NCBI RefSeq assembly: GCF_040706535.1
Contig: NZ_JAPDRJ010000005.1
Span: 124,001 to 188,000 of the forward strand
From: Lentisalinibacter orientalis
GTDB taxonomy: Bacteria; Pseudomonadota; Gammaproteobacteria; Steroidobacterales; Woeseiaceae
Direction of reading: 5' to 3'
Length of the DNA stretch: 64,000 nucleotides
The position numbers and the translations under genes were made by a program. The notes below the pieces were generated by a model. It saw only the letters and a program-made list of their open reading frames with translations. It searched no databases and was not told the origin of the DNA. Positions 30,491 to 38,952 of this stretch are shown here, piece after piece; the first letter of the stretch is position 1, and each line of letters opens with the position of its first letter.

Positions 30491-30958
30491 CTACAGCGGC
30501 AGCACGGTGGTGTGCTTGATGCGCGACAGCGCAATGTTCGACGTGATCTCCTGGACGCCCGGCACCTGGGAGAGCTTATCGAAGAAGAAGCGCTCGTAGG
30601 CCTTGATGTCCTCGGCGACGATGCGCAGCAGGAAGTCCACCGTGCCCATGAGCAGGTAGCATTCCTGCACCTCCGGGAAGGCCCGGACGGCATCGGCGAA
30701 TGCGGACAGGTTGCTGCGCCCGTGGGAGGTCAGCTTCACCAGGGCGAACACCATCGTGTTCAGCCCCACCTTCTCGGCATCCAGCACCGCCGCCTGATCC
30801 CGGATCACGCCGGCCTCGCGCAGCCGCTGTATGCGGCGCCAGCAGGCCGACTGGGACAGCCCGATGGCCTCGCCGATGGCCGAGGCATTGATTCCAGGCT
30901 CCGTCTGGAGGAGATTGAGGATCTGGCGGTCGGTCTTGTCGAGATCGAGAGTCTGCAT
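30491..30958 (-). CDS. Lrp/AsnC family transcriptional regulator
   Basis: Leucine-responsive-type regulator of 155 aa. The N-terminal helix-turn-helix reads GINASAIGEAIGLSQSACWRRIQRLREAGVI, and the C-terminal RAM domain covers residues ~65-150, including VQECYLLMGTVDFLLRIVA, the effector-binding beta strand. It is divergent from a leucine dehydrogenase-type gene followed by branched-chain keto-acid dehydrogenase genes, so it is the probable regulator of that operon in response to branched-chain amino acids. A good 15-bp palindrome lies in the intergenic region. Confidence 0.93.
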   Translation of the reverse strand: MQTLDLDKTDRQILNLLQTEPGINASAIGEAIGLSQSACWRRIQRLREAGVIRDQAAVLDAEKVGLNTMVFALVKLTSHGRSNLSAFADAVRAFPEVQECYLLMGTVDFLLRIVAEDIKAYERFFFDKLSQVPGVQEITSNIALSRIKHTTVLPL

Positions 30959-30984
30959 GGCGAAAGCGTTCTGACAGCCAATGA

Positions 30985-30999
30985 CGCATTCATTATGCG
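30985..30999. promoter_or_regulatory. 15-bp palindrome in the lrp / dehydrogenase intergenic region (candidate Lrp box)
   Basis: CGCATTCATTATGCG has perfect 5-bp arms around an AT-rich centre, resembling the 15-bp Lrp/AsnC box format. It lies 27 bp from the regulator start and 88 bp from the dehydrogenase start, in the most AT-rich part of the surrounding 6 kb. Autoregulation and control of the BCAA operon are inferred. Confidence 0.5.
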
Positions 31000-31087
31000 C
31001 AAATCGTGGTTGATGCCAATGAAATTTCAGAAATAATTCCCTGTCACCGGGATATATTTGAAGGTTAGACACTGCAGGGGGCAGCCG

Positions 31088-32188
31088 GTGAGCGTATTCG
31101 ACCATCCCGAATTCGATCAGCACGAATCCATCCATCACTTCTGTGATCCCGACTCAGGGCTGGAGGCCATCATCGCCGTGCACTCGACGGCGCTGGGTCC
31201 CGCGGCCGGCGGCTGCCGCCGCTGGCAGTACGCGAGCGAAGCCGACGCGCTGACCGACGCGCTGCGGCTGTCCCGGGGCATGACCTACAAAAACGCCATC
31301 GCGGAACTGCCCTTCGGCGGCGGCAAATCCGTCATCCTGGCCAGTGACCGGGCGCCGAAGTCGCCGGAACTGTTCGCCGCCTTCGGCCGTTCCGTAGCCT
31401 CCCTGCACGGGCGCTACATCACCGCCGAAGACGTCGGCATCAGCGTGGAGGACATGCGCGCGGTGCGCACAGAGACCGAATTTGTCTCGGGCCTGCCCCA
31501 GAGCGGCGAGAGCGCCGGCGGCGATCCCTCGCCCTGGACGGCGCTGGGCCTTTACCTCGGCATCCGCGCCGCCGTGGAGACGAAACTGGGCGCCGACTCG
31601 CTGCAGGGCATCCGCGTGGCCGTGCAGGGCGTCGGCCACGTCGGCTGGCACCTGTGCCGGCTGCTCCACGAGGACGGCGCCGCGCTGATCGTGGCGGACG
31701 TCAACCGGCGCAACGCCGAGCGCGCCCGGGAGGAACTGGGCGCAACGGTGGTGCCGGTGGGCGAACTGCTGGCCACGGAGGCCGAGGTGCTGGCACCCTG
31801 TGCACTCGGCAACATACTTACCTCGGCCAGCATCCCGCGGTTGCGGGTGAAAATCGTGGCCGGCGGCGCGAACAACCAGCTCTCGACGGCCGGGGACGGC
31901 GCACGACTGGCGGCACGCGGCATCCTGTACGCGCCGGACTACGTCATCAACGCCGGCGGCGTGATCAGCGTGGCGCGGGAGTACCTGGGCGGCAGCTCGA
32001 GGGAAGAGGTACGCGCCGAGGTCAGCCGCATCCCGGACCGCCTGCGCGCCATCTTCGCCGAGGCGGAGGAGACCGGGCGGCCCACGAACGAGGTCGCCGA
32101 CGAACTCGCCCGCCGCATCGTCGCCGGTGGCGGGGCGGCCGACCGGCCGGCGGAGGAGACAGCGCCTTCCGGCCGACAGATTTCATGA
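31088..32188 (+). CDS. Leucine/valine/phenylalanine dehydrogenase-type amino-acid dehydrogenase
   Basis: NAD-dependent oxidative deaminase of 366 aa. Catalytic residues line up with leucine dehydrogenase: Lys68 and Lys80 in GMTYKNAIAELPFGGGKSVI, and the NAD fold carries VQGVGHVGWHLCRLL (GxGxxG). GTG 31088 is chosen because AGGGGG lies 7 nt upstream; a TTG at 31058 could add 10 residues. The gene precedes the BCKDH E1/E2 genes and is divergent from an Lrp-type regulator. Together these would convert leucine, valine or isoleucine to the keto acid and then to the acyl-CoA. Confidence 0.92.
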   Translation: MSVFDHPEFDQHESIHHFCDPDSGLEAIIAVHSTALGPAAGGCRRWQYASEADALTDALRLSRGMTYKNAIAELPFGGGKSVILASDRAPKSPELFAAFGRSVASLHGRYITAEDVGISVEDMRAVRTETEFVSGLPQSGESAGGDPSPWTALGLYLGIRAAVETKLGADSLQGIRVAVQGVGHVGWHLCRLLHEDGAALIVADVNRRNAERAREELGATVVPVGELLATEAEVLAPCALGNILTSASIPRLRVKIVAGGANNQLSTAGDGARLAARGILYAPDYVINAGGVISVAREYLGGSSREEVRAEVSRIPDRLRAIFAEAEETGRPTNEVADELARRIVAGGGAADRPAEETAPSGRQIS

Positions 32189-32213
32189 GTATCTCAGGGG
32201 GGATCCTCGACGC

Positions 32214-33455
32214 ATGACCAAGAAGTCACGCCTGCACATTCCGCATCCTGCGGCACGTCCCGGCGAAGAGCCGGATTTCAGCTATCTGCAACTGGAGCCC
32301 GCCGGCGCCCACGCCCGGCCGCCCATCGACGCGCGCACCCGGGAGCTCGACGAGCTCAGCACGGGCCTGATCCGCGTGCTGGACGACGATCACAAGGCGG
32401 TGGGGCCCTGGGATCCGGACATCGATGCCGCCGAGCTGCAGCGGGCGCTGCGCTGGATGCTGCTCACCCGGGTCTTCGACGAGCGCATGTGGCAGGCCCA
32501 GCGCCAGGGGCGCATCTCCTTCTACGTGCAGTCCCTCGGCGAGGAGGCGGTCTCCATCGGCCAGGGCATGGCGCTCAGGCCGGGGGACATGTGCTTCCCC
32601 TCCTACCGCAGTCAGGCGCTGTTCCTGTACCGCGGCACGAAGCTGGTGGACCTCATGTCCCAGTGCCTGTCGAACACCCGTGACATGTGCAAGGGTCGGC
32701 AGATGCCCATCATGTATCACAGCCGGCACGGCAACATCTTCTCCGTTTCCGGCAACCTGGCCACCCAGTACCCGCACGCCGTGGGCTGGGCCATGGCGGC
32801 GGCCATCAAGGGCGAGGATCACGTGGCCACGAGCTGGCTCGGCGACGGCAGCACGGCCGAGGCCGACTTCCATCACGCGCTGACCTTCGCCGCCGTCTAC
32901 CAGGCGCCGGTCATCCTGAACGTGGTGAACAACCAGTGGGCCATCTCCACCTTCCAGGGCTTCGCCGGCGGCGAGCGGCGGCCGTTCGCGGCGCGCGGCC
33001 TCGGCCTCGGCATACCCGGGATCCGGGTGGACGGCAACGACCTCCTGGCGGTGTATGCGGTCACGCTGTGGGCGGCGGAACGCGCCCGGCGCGGCGGCGG
33101 TCCCACCCTGATCGAGCACGTCACCTACCGCGGCGGCGCGCACTCCACCAGCGACGACCCCTCCAAGTACCGGCCGAAGGACGAATGGGCGGCCTTCCCG
33201 CTGGGCGACCCGATCGAGCGCCTGAAGGATCACCTGATCGCCATCGGCCACTGGTCGGAGGACAAGCACCAGGCATTGCGCGACGAGCTCAAGGAGGAAG
33301 TCTCCGCCGCCTGGAAGGAGGCACAGACCTACGGGACGATGACCGAAGGTCCCTGGCTGGATCCGTCGGAGATGTTCGACGACGTCTTCGCCGAGACGCC
33401 GCCGCATCTGGAGGCCCAGCGCCGGCAATTGCTCGAACTCGAGGAGGAGGACTGA
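32214..33455 (+). CDS. bkdA1: Branched-chain 2-oxo acid dehydrogenase E1 alpha subunit
   Basis: Thiamine-diphosphate-dependent decarboxylase subunit of 413 aa. The ThDP motif is complete as GDGSTAEADFHHALTFAAVY to VVNNQW, and the phosphorylation-loop region TYRGGAHSTSDDPSKYR is the branched-chain-type E1 signature. The N-terminal segment YLQLEPAGAHARPPIDA matches 2-oxoisovalerate dehydrogenase rather than pyruvate dehydrogenase. It works with E1 beta directly downstream (3-bp gap) and E2. GGGGGGATC lies upstream of ATG 32214. Confidence 0.95.
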   Translation: MTKKSRLHIPHPAARPGEEPDFSYLQLEPAGAHARPPIDARTRELDELSTGLIRVLDDDHKAVGPWDPDIDAAELQRALRWMLLTRVFDERMWQAQRQGRISFYVQSLGEEAVSIGQGMALRPGDMCFPSYRSQALFLYRGTKLVDLMSQCLSNTRDMCKGRQMPIMYHSRHGNIFSVSGNLATQYPHAVGWAMAAAIKGEDHVATSWLGDGSTAEADFHHALTFAAVYQAPVILNVVNNQWAISTFQGFAGGERRPFAARGLGLGIPGIRVDGNDLLAVYAVTLWAAERARRGGGPTLIEHVTYRGGAHSTSDDPSKYRPKDEWAAFPLGDPIERLKDHLIAIGHWSEDKHQALRDELKEEVSAAWKEAQTYGTMTEGPWLDPSEMFDDVFAETPPHLEAQRRQLLELEEED

Positions 33456-33458
33456 GTC

Positions 33459-34475
33459 ATGGCACAGATGACCATGGTGCAGGCCATCCGTTCGGCGATG
33501 GACGTGATGATGGAGAAGAACCCGGACGTCATCGTCATGGGCGAGGACGTCGGCTACTTCGGCGGCGTGTTCCGCTGCACGGACGGCCTGCAGAGAAAGT
33601 ACGGCGAACACCGGGTGATCGACGCGCCCATCGCCGAGGGCGGCATCATCGGCGCGGCCATCGGCATGGCCGTGAACGGACTGAGGCCGGTGGCCGAGAT
33701 CCAGTTCGCCGACTACATCTACCCCGGCTTCGACCAGGTGGTGAGCGAACTGGCCCGCATCCGCTACCGCACCGGCGGGGACTTCTCCGCGCCAGTGACC
33801 ATCCGCACGCCCTGCGGCGGCGGCATCCGCGGCGGCCAGACCCACTCCCAGAGCCCGGAGGGCATCTTCACCCACGTGAGCGGCATCAAGACCGTGATGC
33901 CGTCGAACCCGTACGATGCCAAGGGCCTGCTGATCAGCGCCATCGAGTCGCCGGACCCGGTAGTCTTCTTCGAGCCGAAGCGCATCTACCACGGCCCCTT
34001 CGACGGCGACCCCGACAAGCCGGCGCTGTCCTGGTCCAATCACCCGAAAGGCGAGGTGCCCGAGGACTACTACACCGTGCCGCTGTCGAAGGCGGACATC
34101 GTGACCGCGGGCGAGGACCTCACCATCGTCACCTACGGCACCATCGTGCACGTGGCCCGGGCGGCGGCGAAACTCGCCGGCGTGAACGCGGAGATCATCG
34201 ACGTGCGCACGCTGATGCCGCTGGACATCGACACCATCGCCGAGTCGGTGTGCAAGACGGGACGCTGCCTGATCGCCCACGAGGCCACCCGCTTCAGCGG
34301 CTACGGCGCAGAGCTGACGGCGAGCATCCAGGAAGCCTGCTTCTACTACCTGGAGGCGCCCATCGAGCGGGTGACGGGCTGGGATACGCCCTACCCCCAC
34401 GCTTTCGAATGGAAATATTTCCCCGGCCAGAAGCGCGTGGCCGCCGGGATCCGCAAGGTGATGGAGGCAGGATGA
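33459..34475 (+). CDS. bkdA2: Branched-chain 2-oxo acid dehydrogenase E1 beta subunit
   Basis: E1 beta subunit of 338 aa that completes the alpha2-beta2 decarboxylase. VMGEDVGYFGGVFRCTDGL, the conserved INDAPIAEG-type block (here IDAPIAEGGIIGAAIGMA), and the C-terminal transketolase domain with TYGTIVHVARAAAKL and DVRTLMPLD are all present. GAGGAGG at the end of the E1 alpha gene serves as its ribosome binding site. Its stop overlaps the E2 start (ATGA). Confidence 0.96.
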   Translation: MAQMTMVQAIRSAMDVMMEKNPDVIVMGEDVGYFGGVFRCTDGLQRKYGEHRVIDAPIAEGGIIGAAIGMAVNGLRPVAEIQFADYIYPGFDQVVSELARIRYRTGGDFSAPVTIRTPCGGGIRGGQTHSQSPEGIFTHVSGIKTVMPSNPYDAKGLLISAIESPDPVVFFEPKRIYHGPFDGDPDKPALSWSNHPKGEVPEDYYTVPLSKADIVTAGEDLTIVTYGTIVHVARAAAKLAGVNAEIIDVRTLMPLDIDTIAESVCKTGRCLIAHEATRFSGYGAELTASIQEACFYYLEAPIERVTGWDTPYPHAFEWKYFPGQKRVAAGIRKVMEAG

Positions 34476-35755
34476 GCGAATACATCTTCAAACTCCCCGA
34501 CCTCGCGGAAGGCACCACCGAAGCCGAGATCGGCGAGTGGAACGTGAAGGTCGGCGACCAGGTGGCCGAGGACGACGTCGTCTGCACCATGATGACGGAG
34601 AAGGCCGCGGTGGAAGTCTCTTCCCCGGTGTCCGGCAAGGTGACGAAGGTCGCCGGCGAACCCGGCGACATGGTGCAGGTAGGCACGCCGCTGCTCGTCT
34701 TCGAGACGAAAGATGATGTAGGAGGGCCTTCAGGCCCGACCGACGACGAGGCGGAGAATGGAATCGGGGCTAAAGCCCCTCCTACAGGAGGTGCTTCAGA
34801 CCAGGCCAGGGAACCCGAGGCCGCGCCGAAGCATGTAGGAGGGCCTTCAGGCCCGACCCAAAAACCCGGGTCACCCAAACGCGCCGGCAAAGGCAAAGTC
34901 ATCACCTCCCCCGCCATCCGCCGCCGCGCGAAGGAAGCCGGCATCGACCTCACAGACGTGGAAGGCTCCGGCCCCCGCGGCCGCATCCTGCGCGAGGACT
35001 TCGACCGCTATGTCGAGCAGCGCTCGGCCGGCGGCCCGTCGCCCTCCCCGCGCCGCGCCACGGGCGCCACCGAGGTGAAGATCATCGGCCTGCGCCGGGT
35101 CATCGCCGAGCGCATGGCGAAGGCGAAGCAGGAGATACCCCACTTCGCCTACGTCGAGGAGATCGACGTCACCGAACTCGAGGCGTTGCGCAAACACCTG
35201 AACGGGAAGAAGTCCGACCCGGCCGAGCGACTCACGCTGCTGCCGTTCATCGGCCTGGCACTCATCCGCGCGCTGGCCGATTTCCCCCAGTGCAATACCA
35301 CCCACGATGCCGAGCGCAAGCTGCTGCTGCGCCACAACCCGGTGCATCTGGGCGTCGCCACCCAGACGCCGGACGGCCTCAAGGTGCCGGTGGTGCGCCA
35401 CGCCGAGGCCCGCGACCTGGACGATCTCGCCGGCGAGATCCGGCGGGTCACCGAGGCGGCCAGGGACAAGAGCGCGAAACCGGACGAGCTGAAAGGCTCG
35501 ACCATCACTATCACCAGCCTCGGCAAGCTGGGCGGCATCGTCTCCACGCCGGTCATCAATCAGCCGGAGGTGGCCATCATCGGCGTGAACAAGGCGGTGC
35601 AGCGACCGGTGATCGTCGACGGCCAGGTGACGGCGCGGCTCATGATGAACCTGTCGTCCTCCTTCGATCACCGCTTCGTGGACGGCTACGACGCGGCCGC
35701 CATGATCCAGTGCATGAAGGAACTGCTGGAGCACCCGGCGACCCTGTTCATCTGA
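34472..35755 (+). CDS. bkdB: Branched-chain 2-oxo acid dehydrogenase E2 (dihydrolipoyl acyltransferase) with REP-derived linker
   Basis: Acyltransferase core of the complex, 427 aa. A single lipoyl domain (residues 3-79, lipoyl Lys44 in MMTEKAAVEV) is followed by a linker (80-142), the E1/E3-binding domain (143-180, TSPAIRRRAKEAGIDL) and the catalytic domain, whose SSSFDHRFVDG holds the active His and Asp. The linker is unusual: residues 83-90 and 122-129 are both VGGPSGPT, and 98-105 is IGAKAPPT, each encoded by one unit of the dispersed palindromic repeat, all in the same phase. Its ATG overlaps the E1 beta stop. No lpd (E3) gene follows, so E3 must be supplied from elsewhere. Confidence 0.95.
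   Translation: MSEYIFKLPDLAEGTTEAEIGEWNVKVGDQVAEDDVVCTMMTEKAAVEVSSPVSGKVTKVAGEPGDMVQVGTPLLVFETKDDVGGPSGPTDDEAENGIGAKAPPTGGASDQAREPEAAPKHVGGPSGPTQKPGSPKRAGKGKVITSPAIRRRAKEAGIDLTDVEGSGPRGRILREDFDRYVEQRSAGGPSPSPRRATGATEVKIIGLRRVIAERMAKAKQEIPHFAYVEEIDVTELEALRKHLNGKKSDPAERLTLLPFIGLALIRALADFPQCNTTHDAERKLLLRHNPVHLGVATQTPDGLKVPVVRHAEARDLDDLAGEIRRVTEAARDKSAKPDELKGSTITITSLGKLGGIVSTPVINQPEVAIIGVNKAVQRPVIVDGQVTARLMMNLSSSFDHRFVDGYDAAAMIQCMKELLEHPATLFI
34718..34857. repeat. Three REP-like palindromic units inside the E2 coding sequence
   Basis: Units are at 34718-34740 (plus orientation), 34763-34785 (inverted) and 34835-34857 (plus). Each is 23 nt, begins GTAGGAGGG or ends CCCTCCTAC, and has a TTCA or TTTA loop. 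All three start at a codon boundary, and the middle unit has the alternative GGGGC/GCCCC stem. They fall in the flexible linker, where insertions are tolerated. Confidence 0.95.
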
Positions 35756-35756
35756 G

Positions 35757-35774
35757 GCGCGTCAGCTGACGCGC
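35757..35774. terminator. Perfect 18-bp palindrome after the BCKDH E2 stop
   Basis: Arms GCGCGTCAG and CTGACGCGC meet without a loop, 1 nt after the E2 stop codon and in the gap to the convergent CoA-transferase. As RNA it could fold into a stable hairpin, but there is no T-run on either strand, so a terminator function is only possible. Confidence 0.4.
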
Positions 35775-35818
35775 GAGGGCCGGCGTGTCGCAGCCGCGGC
35801 CGGGGCCGCCGCTGCCGG

Positions 35819-37024
35819 CTACTCGCCAGCCGCGAGGCCGCCTTCGAACAGCCGCGCGATCTCCTCGTCCGGATAGCCGAGTTCGCCCAGCACCTCGGCG
35901 GTATGCTGACCCTGGCGCGGCACGTCGTGGTGCAGGCCGAAACGCTCGCCCGCCATCTCCAGCGGCAGCGCCGGCAGCTTCGCGGTCTCGCCGGCATGCT
36001 CGCCGCCGGGCACCGTGACCTCCACCAGGCCGTCGCCGGCATTGAGGTGCGGGTCGTCGAACATCTCCTCCGGCTTCGCGATGGGGGCGAACGGCAGGCC
36101 CGTCTGCTCGAGCCTTTCCATCAGCTCGGCCTTGGTGTAGCGGCGGAACGTCTCCCTGATGACCGGGATGATGCGGTCGCGCTGCCGCACCCGGTCGCCG
36201 TTCGCCGCCAGGGTCTCGTCGTTCGCGAATTCCGTCAGGCCGAACGCCTCGCAGAACAGGCGCCACTGGGTGTCGCTCACGACGCCGACGAACACCTGCT
36301 CGTCATCGCCGGTATCGAACACCTCGTAAACCGCCCAGGCGGAGATGCGCGCCGGCATCGGCGCCGCCGGCGTGCCCGTGACCGCGTACTGGGCCATGTG
36401 CTGGCCCACCAGGAACACCGTGTTCTCGAACAGCGAGCTGACCACCTTCTGCCCCTCGCCGGTGCGATGGCGCTGCTCCAGCGCGGCCAGCACGCCCATG
36501 GCGCCGAACATGCCGCCCTGCACGTCGATGACGCTCGCCCCGGCCCGCAGCGGGCGCCCCGGCGGCCCGGTCATGTAGGCGAGACCGCCCATCATCTGCG
36601 CCACCTCGTCCAGCGCCGTGCGGTGCTCGTAGGGCCCGGCCAGGAAGCCTTTTTCGGAACAATAGATCAGGCGGGGGTTCAGCGCGTGCATCGCCTCCCA
36701 GCCGAAGCCCAGCTTGTCCATGGCGCCCGGCCGGAAGTTCTCGATGAGCACGTCCGCCGACTCCGCCAGCTTCAGCGCCGCCGCCTTGCCCTCGGCGGAC
36801 TTCAGATCCAGGCAGATCGAGCGCTTGTTGCGGTTGTACATCGGGAAGTAGCCTGCGCCGGAGCCGAGCAGCCGCCGGGTGTTGTCGCCTTTCACCGGCT
36901 CGATCTTGATGACATCTGCGCCCATGTCCGCCAGCAGCAGCCCGCAGGCGGGCCCCATCACCATGTGGGTGAACTCGACCACCCTGATGCCGGCCAGCGG
37001 CAGGTCTTCCCGGTTACGCGTCAT
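35819..37024 (-). CDS. CaiB/BaiF (class III) CoA-transferase
   Basis: Class III CoA-transferase of 401 aa that moves CoA between carboxylic acids. The N-terminal GIRVVEFTHMVMGPACGLLLADMGADVIKIE and the NRNKRSICLDLK block are canonical; the conserved catalytic aspartate is Asp167 in SVIDVQGGMFGAMG. GAGGACAACG precedes ATG 37024. It is convergent with the E2 gene and divergent from an HMG-CoA-lyase-like gene. A CoA-transferase next to a lyase suggests activation and cleavage of a branched dicarboxylic acid, but the donor and acceptor are unknown. Confidence 0.93.
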   Translation of the reverse strand: MTRNREDLPLAGIRVVEFTHMVMGPACGLLLADMGADVIKIEPVKGDNTRRLLGSGAGYFPMYNRNKRSICLDLKSAEGKAAALKLAESADVLIENFRPGAMDKLGFGWEAMHALNPRLIYCSEKGFLAGPYEHRTALDEVAQMMGGLAYMTGPPGRPLRAGASVIDVQGGMFGAMGVLAALEQRHRTGEGQKVVSSLFENTVFLVGQHMAQYAVTGTPAAPMPARISAWAVYEVFDTGDDEQVFVGVVSDTQWRLFCEAFGLTEFANDETLAANGDRVRQRDRIIPVIRETFRRYTKAELMERLEQTGLPFAPIAKPEEMFDDPHLNAGDGLVEVTVPGGEHAGETAKLPALPLEMAGERFGLHHDVPRQGQHTAEVLGELGYPDEEIARLFEGGLAAGE

Positions 37025-37040
37025 CGTTGTCCTCTTGCAG

Positions 37041-37118
37041 GTAGGAGGGCCTTCAGGCCCGATTCCCGAATCCGGCTGGCGAATCGAGCAGGCGAATCGG
37101 GGCTGAAGCCCCTCCTAC
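37041..37118. repeat. Inverted pair of REP-like units between CoA-transferase and HMG-CoA lyase
   Basis: Unit 37041-37063 (plus, GGGCC/GGCCC stem) and unit 37096-37118 (inverted, GGGGC/GCCCC stem) are separated by 32 bp. The pair lies 16 bp upstream of the CoA-transferase start, so it would be in its 5-prime leader or promoter region. Confidence 0.95.
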
Positions 37119-37201
37119 GAAATCCCGAGCCGTCGAGGGTTGGGGACGTTAGCGTAGGATAGTATGGTTGTCATCCGCACGTCAGCCGAGTAACGGAGAC
37201 C

Positions 37202-38158
37202 ATGAGCACGAACACTACCCGCATCCTGGTGAGCGAGGTCGGACCGCGGGACGGCCTGCAGAGCATCGAGACCATCATGCCCACCGAGGCGAAGAAGGCC
37301 TGGATCGCTGCCGAGGCGGAAGCCGGCGTGCGCGAGATCGAGGTGGGCTCGTTCGTGCCGCCGAAGCTCCTGCCCCAGCTGGCCGACACGGCGGAGATCG
37401 TCCGCTACGCCCGCACCCTGCCCGGCCTCACGGTGGCCGCCCTGGTGCCGAACCTCAGGGGCGCGCAGGACGCCATCGCCGCCGGCGCCCACAAGATCAC
37501 GCTGCCGCTGTCGGTCAGCGAGACCCACAGCAAGGCGAACCTGCGCAAGACCCACGCCGAGGTGCTGGAAGAGGTGCGCGCCATCGTCCAGCTGCTGGGC
37601 ACCCTGCCGGCCGACGAGCGCCCCGAGTTCGAGGGCGGGCTGTCCACCGCGTTCGGCTGCACGCTGGAGGGACCGGTGGACGAGCGCAGGGTCGTGGAGC
37701 TTGCCGTCAGGCTGATGGAACTCGGCTGCGACGAGGTGGGCTTGTCGGACACCACCGGTTACGCGAATCCGGCCCAGCTGCAGCGGCTGGTGAAGCTGGT
37801 GCGCGCCGAGGTGGGCGACGACGCTCTCACCGGCGTGCATCTGCACAATACCCGCGGGCTGGGGCTGGCGAACGCGCTGGCGGCCCTGGACGTCGGCATC
37901 ACCACCCTCGATGCGTCGCTGGGCGGCATCGGCGGCTGCCCCTTCGCGCCGGGCGCCAGCGGCAACATCGTCACCGAGGACCTGGTGTTCATGCTCGACA
38001 GCATGGGTTACGACACCGGCATCGACATCGAGAAGCTGCTCCGGGTGCGCGACATCGTGCGCGAGGCACTGCCCGACGAGGAACTCTACGGCTTCACCCC
38101 CGACGCCGGCCTGCCGAAAGGCTACCGGGCGCCGTGGGGCCTGCCCTCCGCCGCGTGA
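37202..38158 (+). CDS. Hydroxymethylglutaryl-CoA lyase family protein
   Basis: TIM-barrel lyase of 318 aa in the HMGL-like family. SEVGPRDGLQ near residues 11-20 contains the catalytic Arg and the Asp metal ligand, HLHNTRGLGLANALAAL supplies the metal-binding histidines, and GGIGGCPFAPGASGN is the signature cysteine loop. In leucine degradation it would split HMG-CoA to acetoacetate and acetyl-CoA, which fits the nearby BCKDH genes; some members are citramalyl-CoA lyases instead. GGAGACC lies before ATG 37202. Its stop overlaps the start of the FNT gene by 4 bp (GTGA). Confidence 0.92.
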   Translation: MSTNTTRILVSEVGPRDGLQSIETIMPTEAKKAWIAAEAEAGVREIEVGSFVPPKLLPQLADTAEIVRYARTLPGLTVAALVPNLRGAQDAIAAGAHKITLPLSVSETHSKANLRKTHAEVLEEVRAIVQLLGTLPADERPEFEGGLSTAFGCTLEGPVDERRVVELAVRLMELGCDEVGLSDTTGYANPAQLQRLVKLVRAEVGDDALTGVHLHNTRGLGLANALAALDVGITTLDASLGGIGGCPFAPGASGNIVTEDLVFMLDSMGYDTGIDIEKLLRVRDIVREALPDEELYGFTPDAGLPKGYRAPWGLPSAA

Positions 38159-38952
38159 ACGAGAAGACCGAAAAGAAGGAAGCACAGGAGCGGCAACGCC
38201 TGCGCTCGCCGCTCATCTACGAGATCGTCCGCCGCGAGGGCATCGAGGAACTGCGCCGGCCCACCTCCTCCCTCTGGTGGTCCGGGCTCGCGGCCGGCGT
38301 CGGCATCTCCGCGTCGCTACTGGGTACCGGACTGCTCTTCCATTATCTGCCCGCGGCCGACTGGGCACAGGCGGTCACGAGTTTCGGTTACTGCCTGGGC
38401 TTCCTCATCGTCGTCCTCGGTCGCCTGCAGCTGTTCACGGAGCAGACGGTCACGGCGGTGTTGCCGCTGCTGAAGAACCCGAAACGGGAAAACTGGATCG
38501 GGCTCGGCCGCCTGTGGGGCGTCGTCCTGATCGCGAATCTGACCGGCACTTTCCTGACCGCGGCCTTCGTCGTGGCCGCAGGACCGGTGCATCCTGAGCA
38601 TCTCGAAGCCATGCTCGAGGTGAGCCGGAAGTTCGCCCTGATGGCTCCCGGCGAGGCGATAGGCCTGGGCATCCCCGCCGGCTTCCTGGTGGCCGCCATG
38701 GTCTGGATGATCCCCAACGCCAAGGGCAGCGAGTTCTGGGTGGTGATCGCGATGACCTATCTCATCGCACTGGGCGGGTTCGCCCACGTCATCGTCGGCT
38801 CCTCCGAGGTATTCCTGCTGCAGCTCTCCGGCGAGCTCGGGATCGTCGAGGGCGTGTTCGGCCTGATCCTGCCCAGCCTGCTCGGCAACATTCTCGGCGG
38901 CACGGGACTCTTCGCACTGCTCGCCTACGGCCAGGTGCAGGAGGAGTTCTGA
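38155..38952 (+). CDS. Formate/nitrite transporter (FNT) family membrane protein, YfdC-like
   Basis: Pentameric-channel family protein of 265 aa with six hydrophobic segments. The basic N-terminal tail and RPTSSLWWSGLAAGVGISASLLG, then GYCLGFLIVVLGRLQLFTEQTVTAVLPLL, match YfdC-like FNT proteins; the FNT Q-helix and L-T-F-N breaks are diverged, so the cargo may not be formate. GTG 38155 overlaps the lyase stop; the next gene begins immediately after its TGA, so lyase, channel and deformylase look like one operon. Confidence 0.88.
   Translation: MNEKTEKKEAQERQRLRSPLIYEIVRREGIEELRRPTSSLWWSGLAAGVGISASLLGTGLLFHYLPAADWAQAVTSFGYCLGFLIVVLGRLQLFTEQTVTAVLPLLKNPKRENWIGLGRLWGVVLIANLTGTFLTAAFVVAAGPVHPEHLEAMLEVSRKFALMAPGEAIGLGIPAGFLVAAMVWMIPNAKGSEFWVVIAMTYLIALGGFAHVIVGSSEVFLLQLSGELGIVEGVFGLILPSLLGNILGGTGLFALLAYGQVQEEF

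Noticed and set aside
34294..34986. Minus-strand frame with repeated VGPEGPPT strings
   Set aside because: It is the reverse translation of the REP units inside the E2 gene and has no support as a protein.
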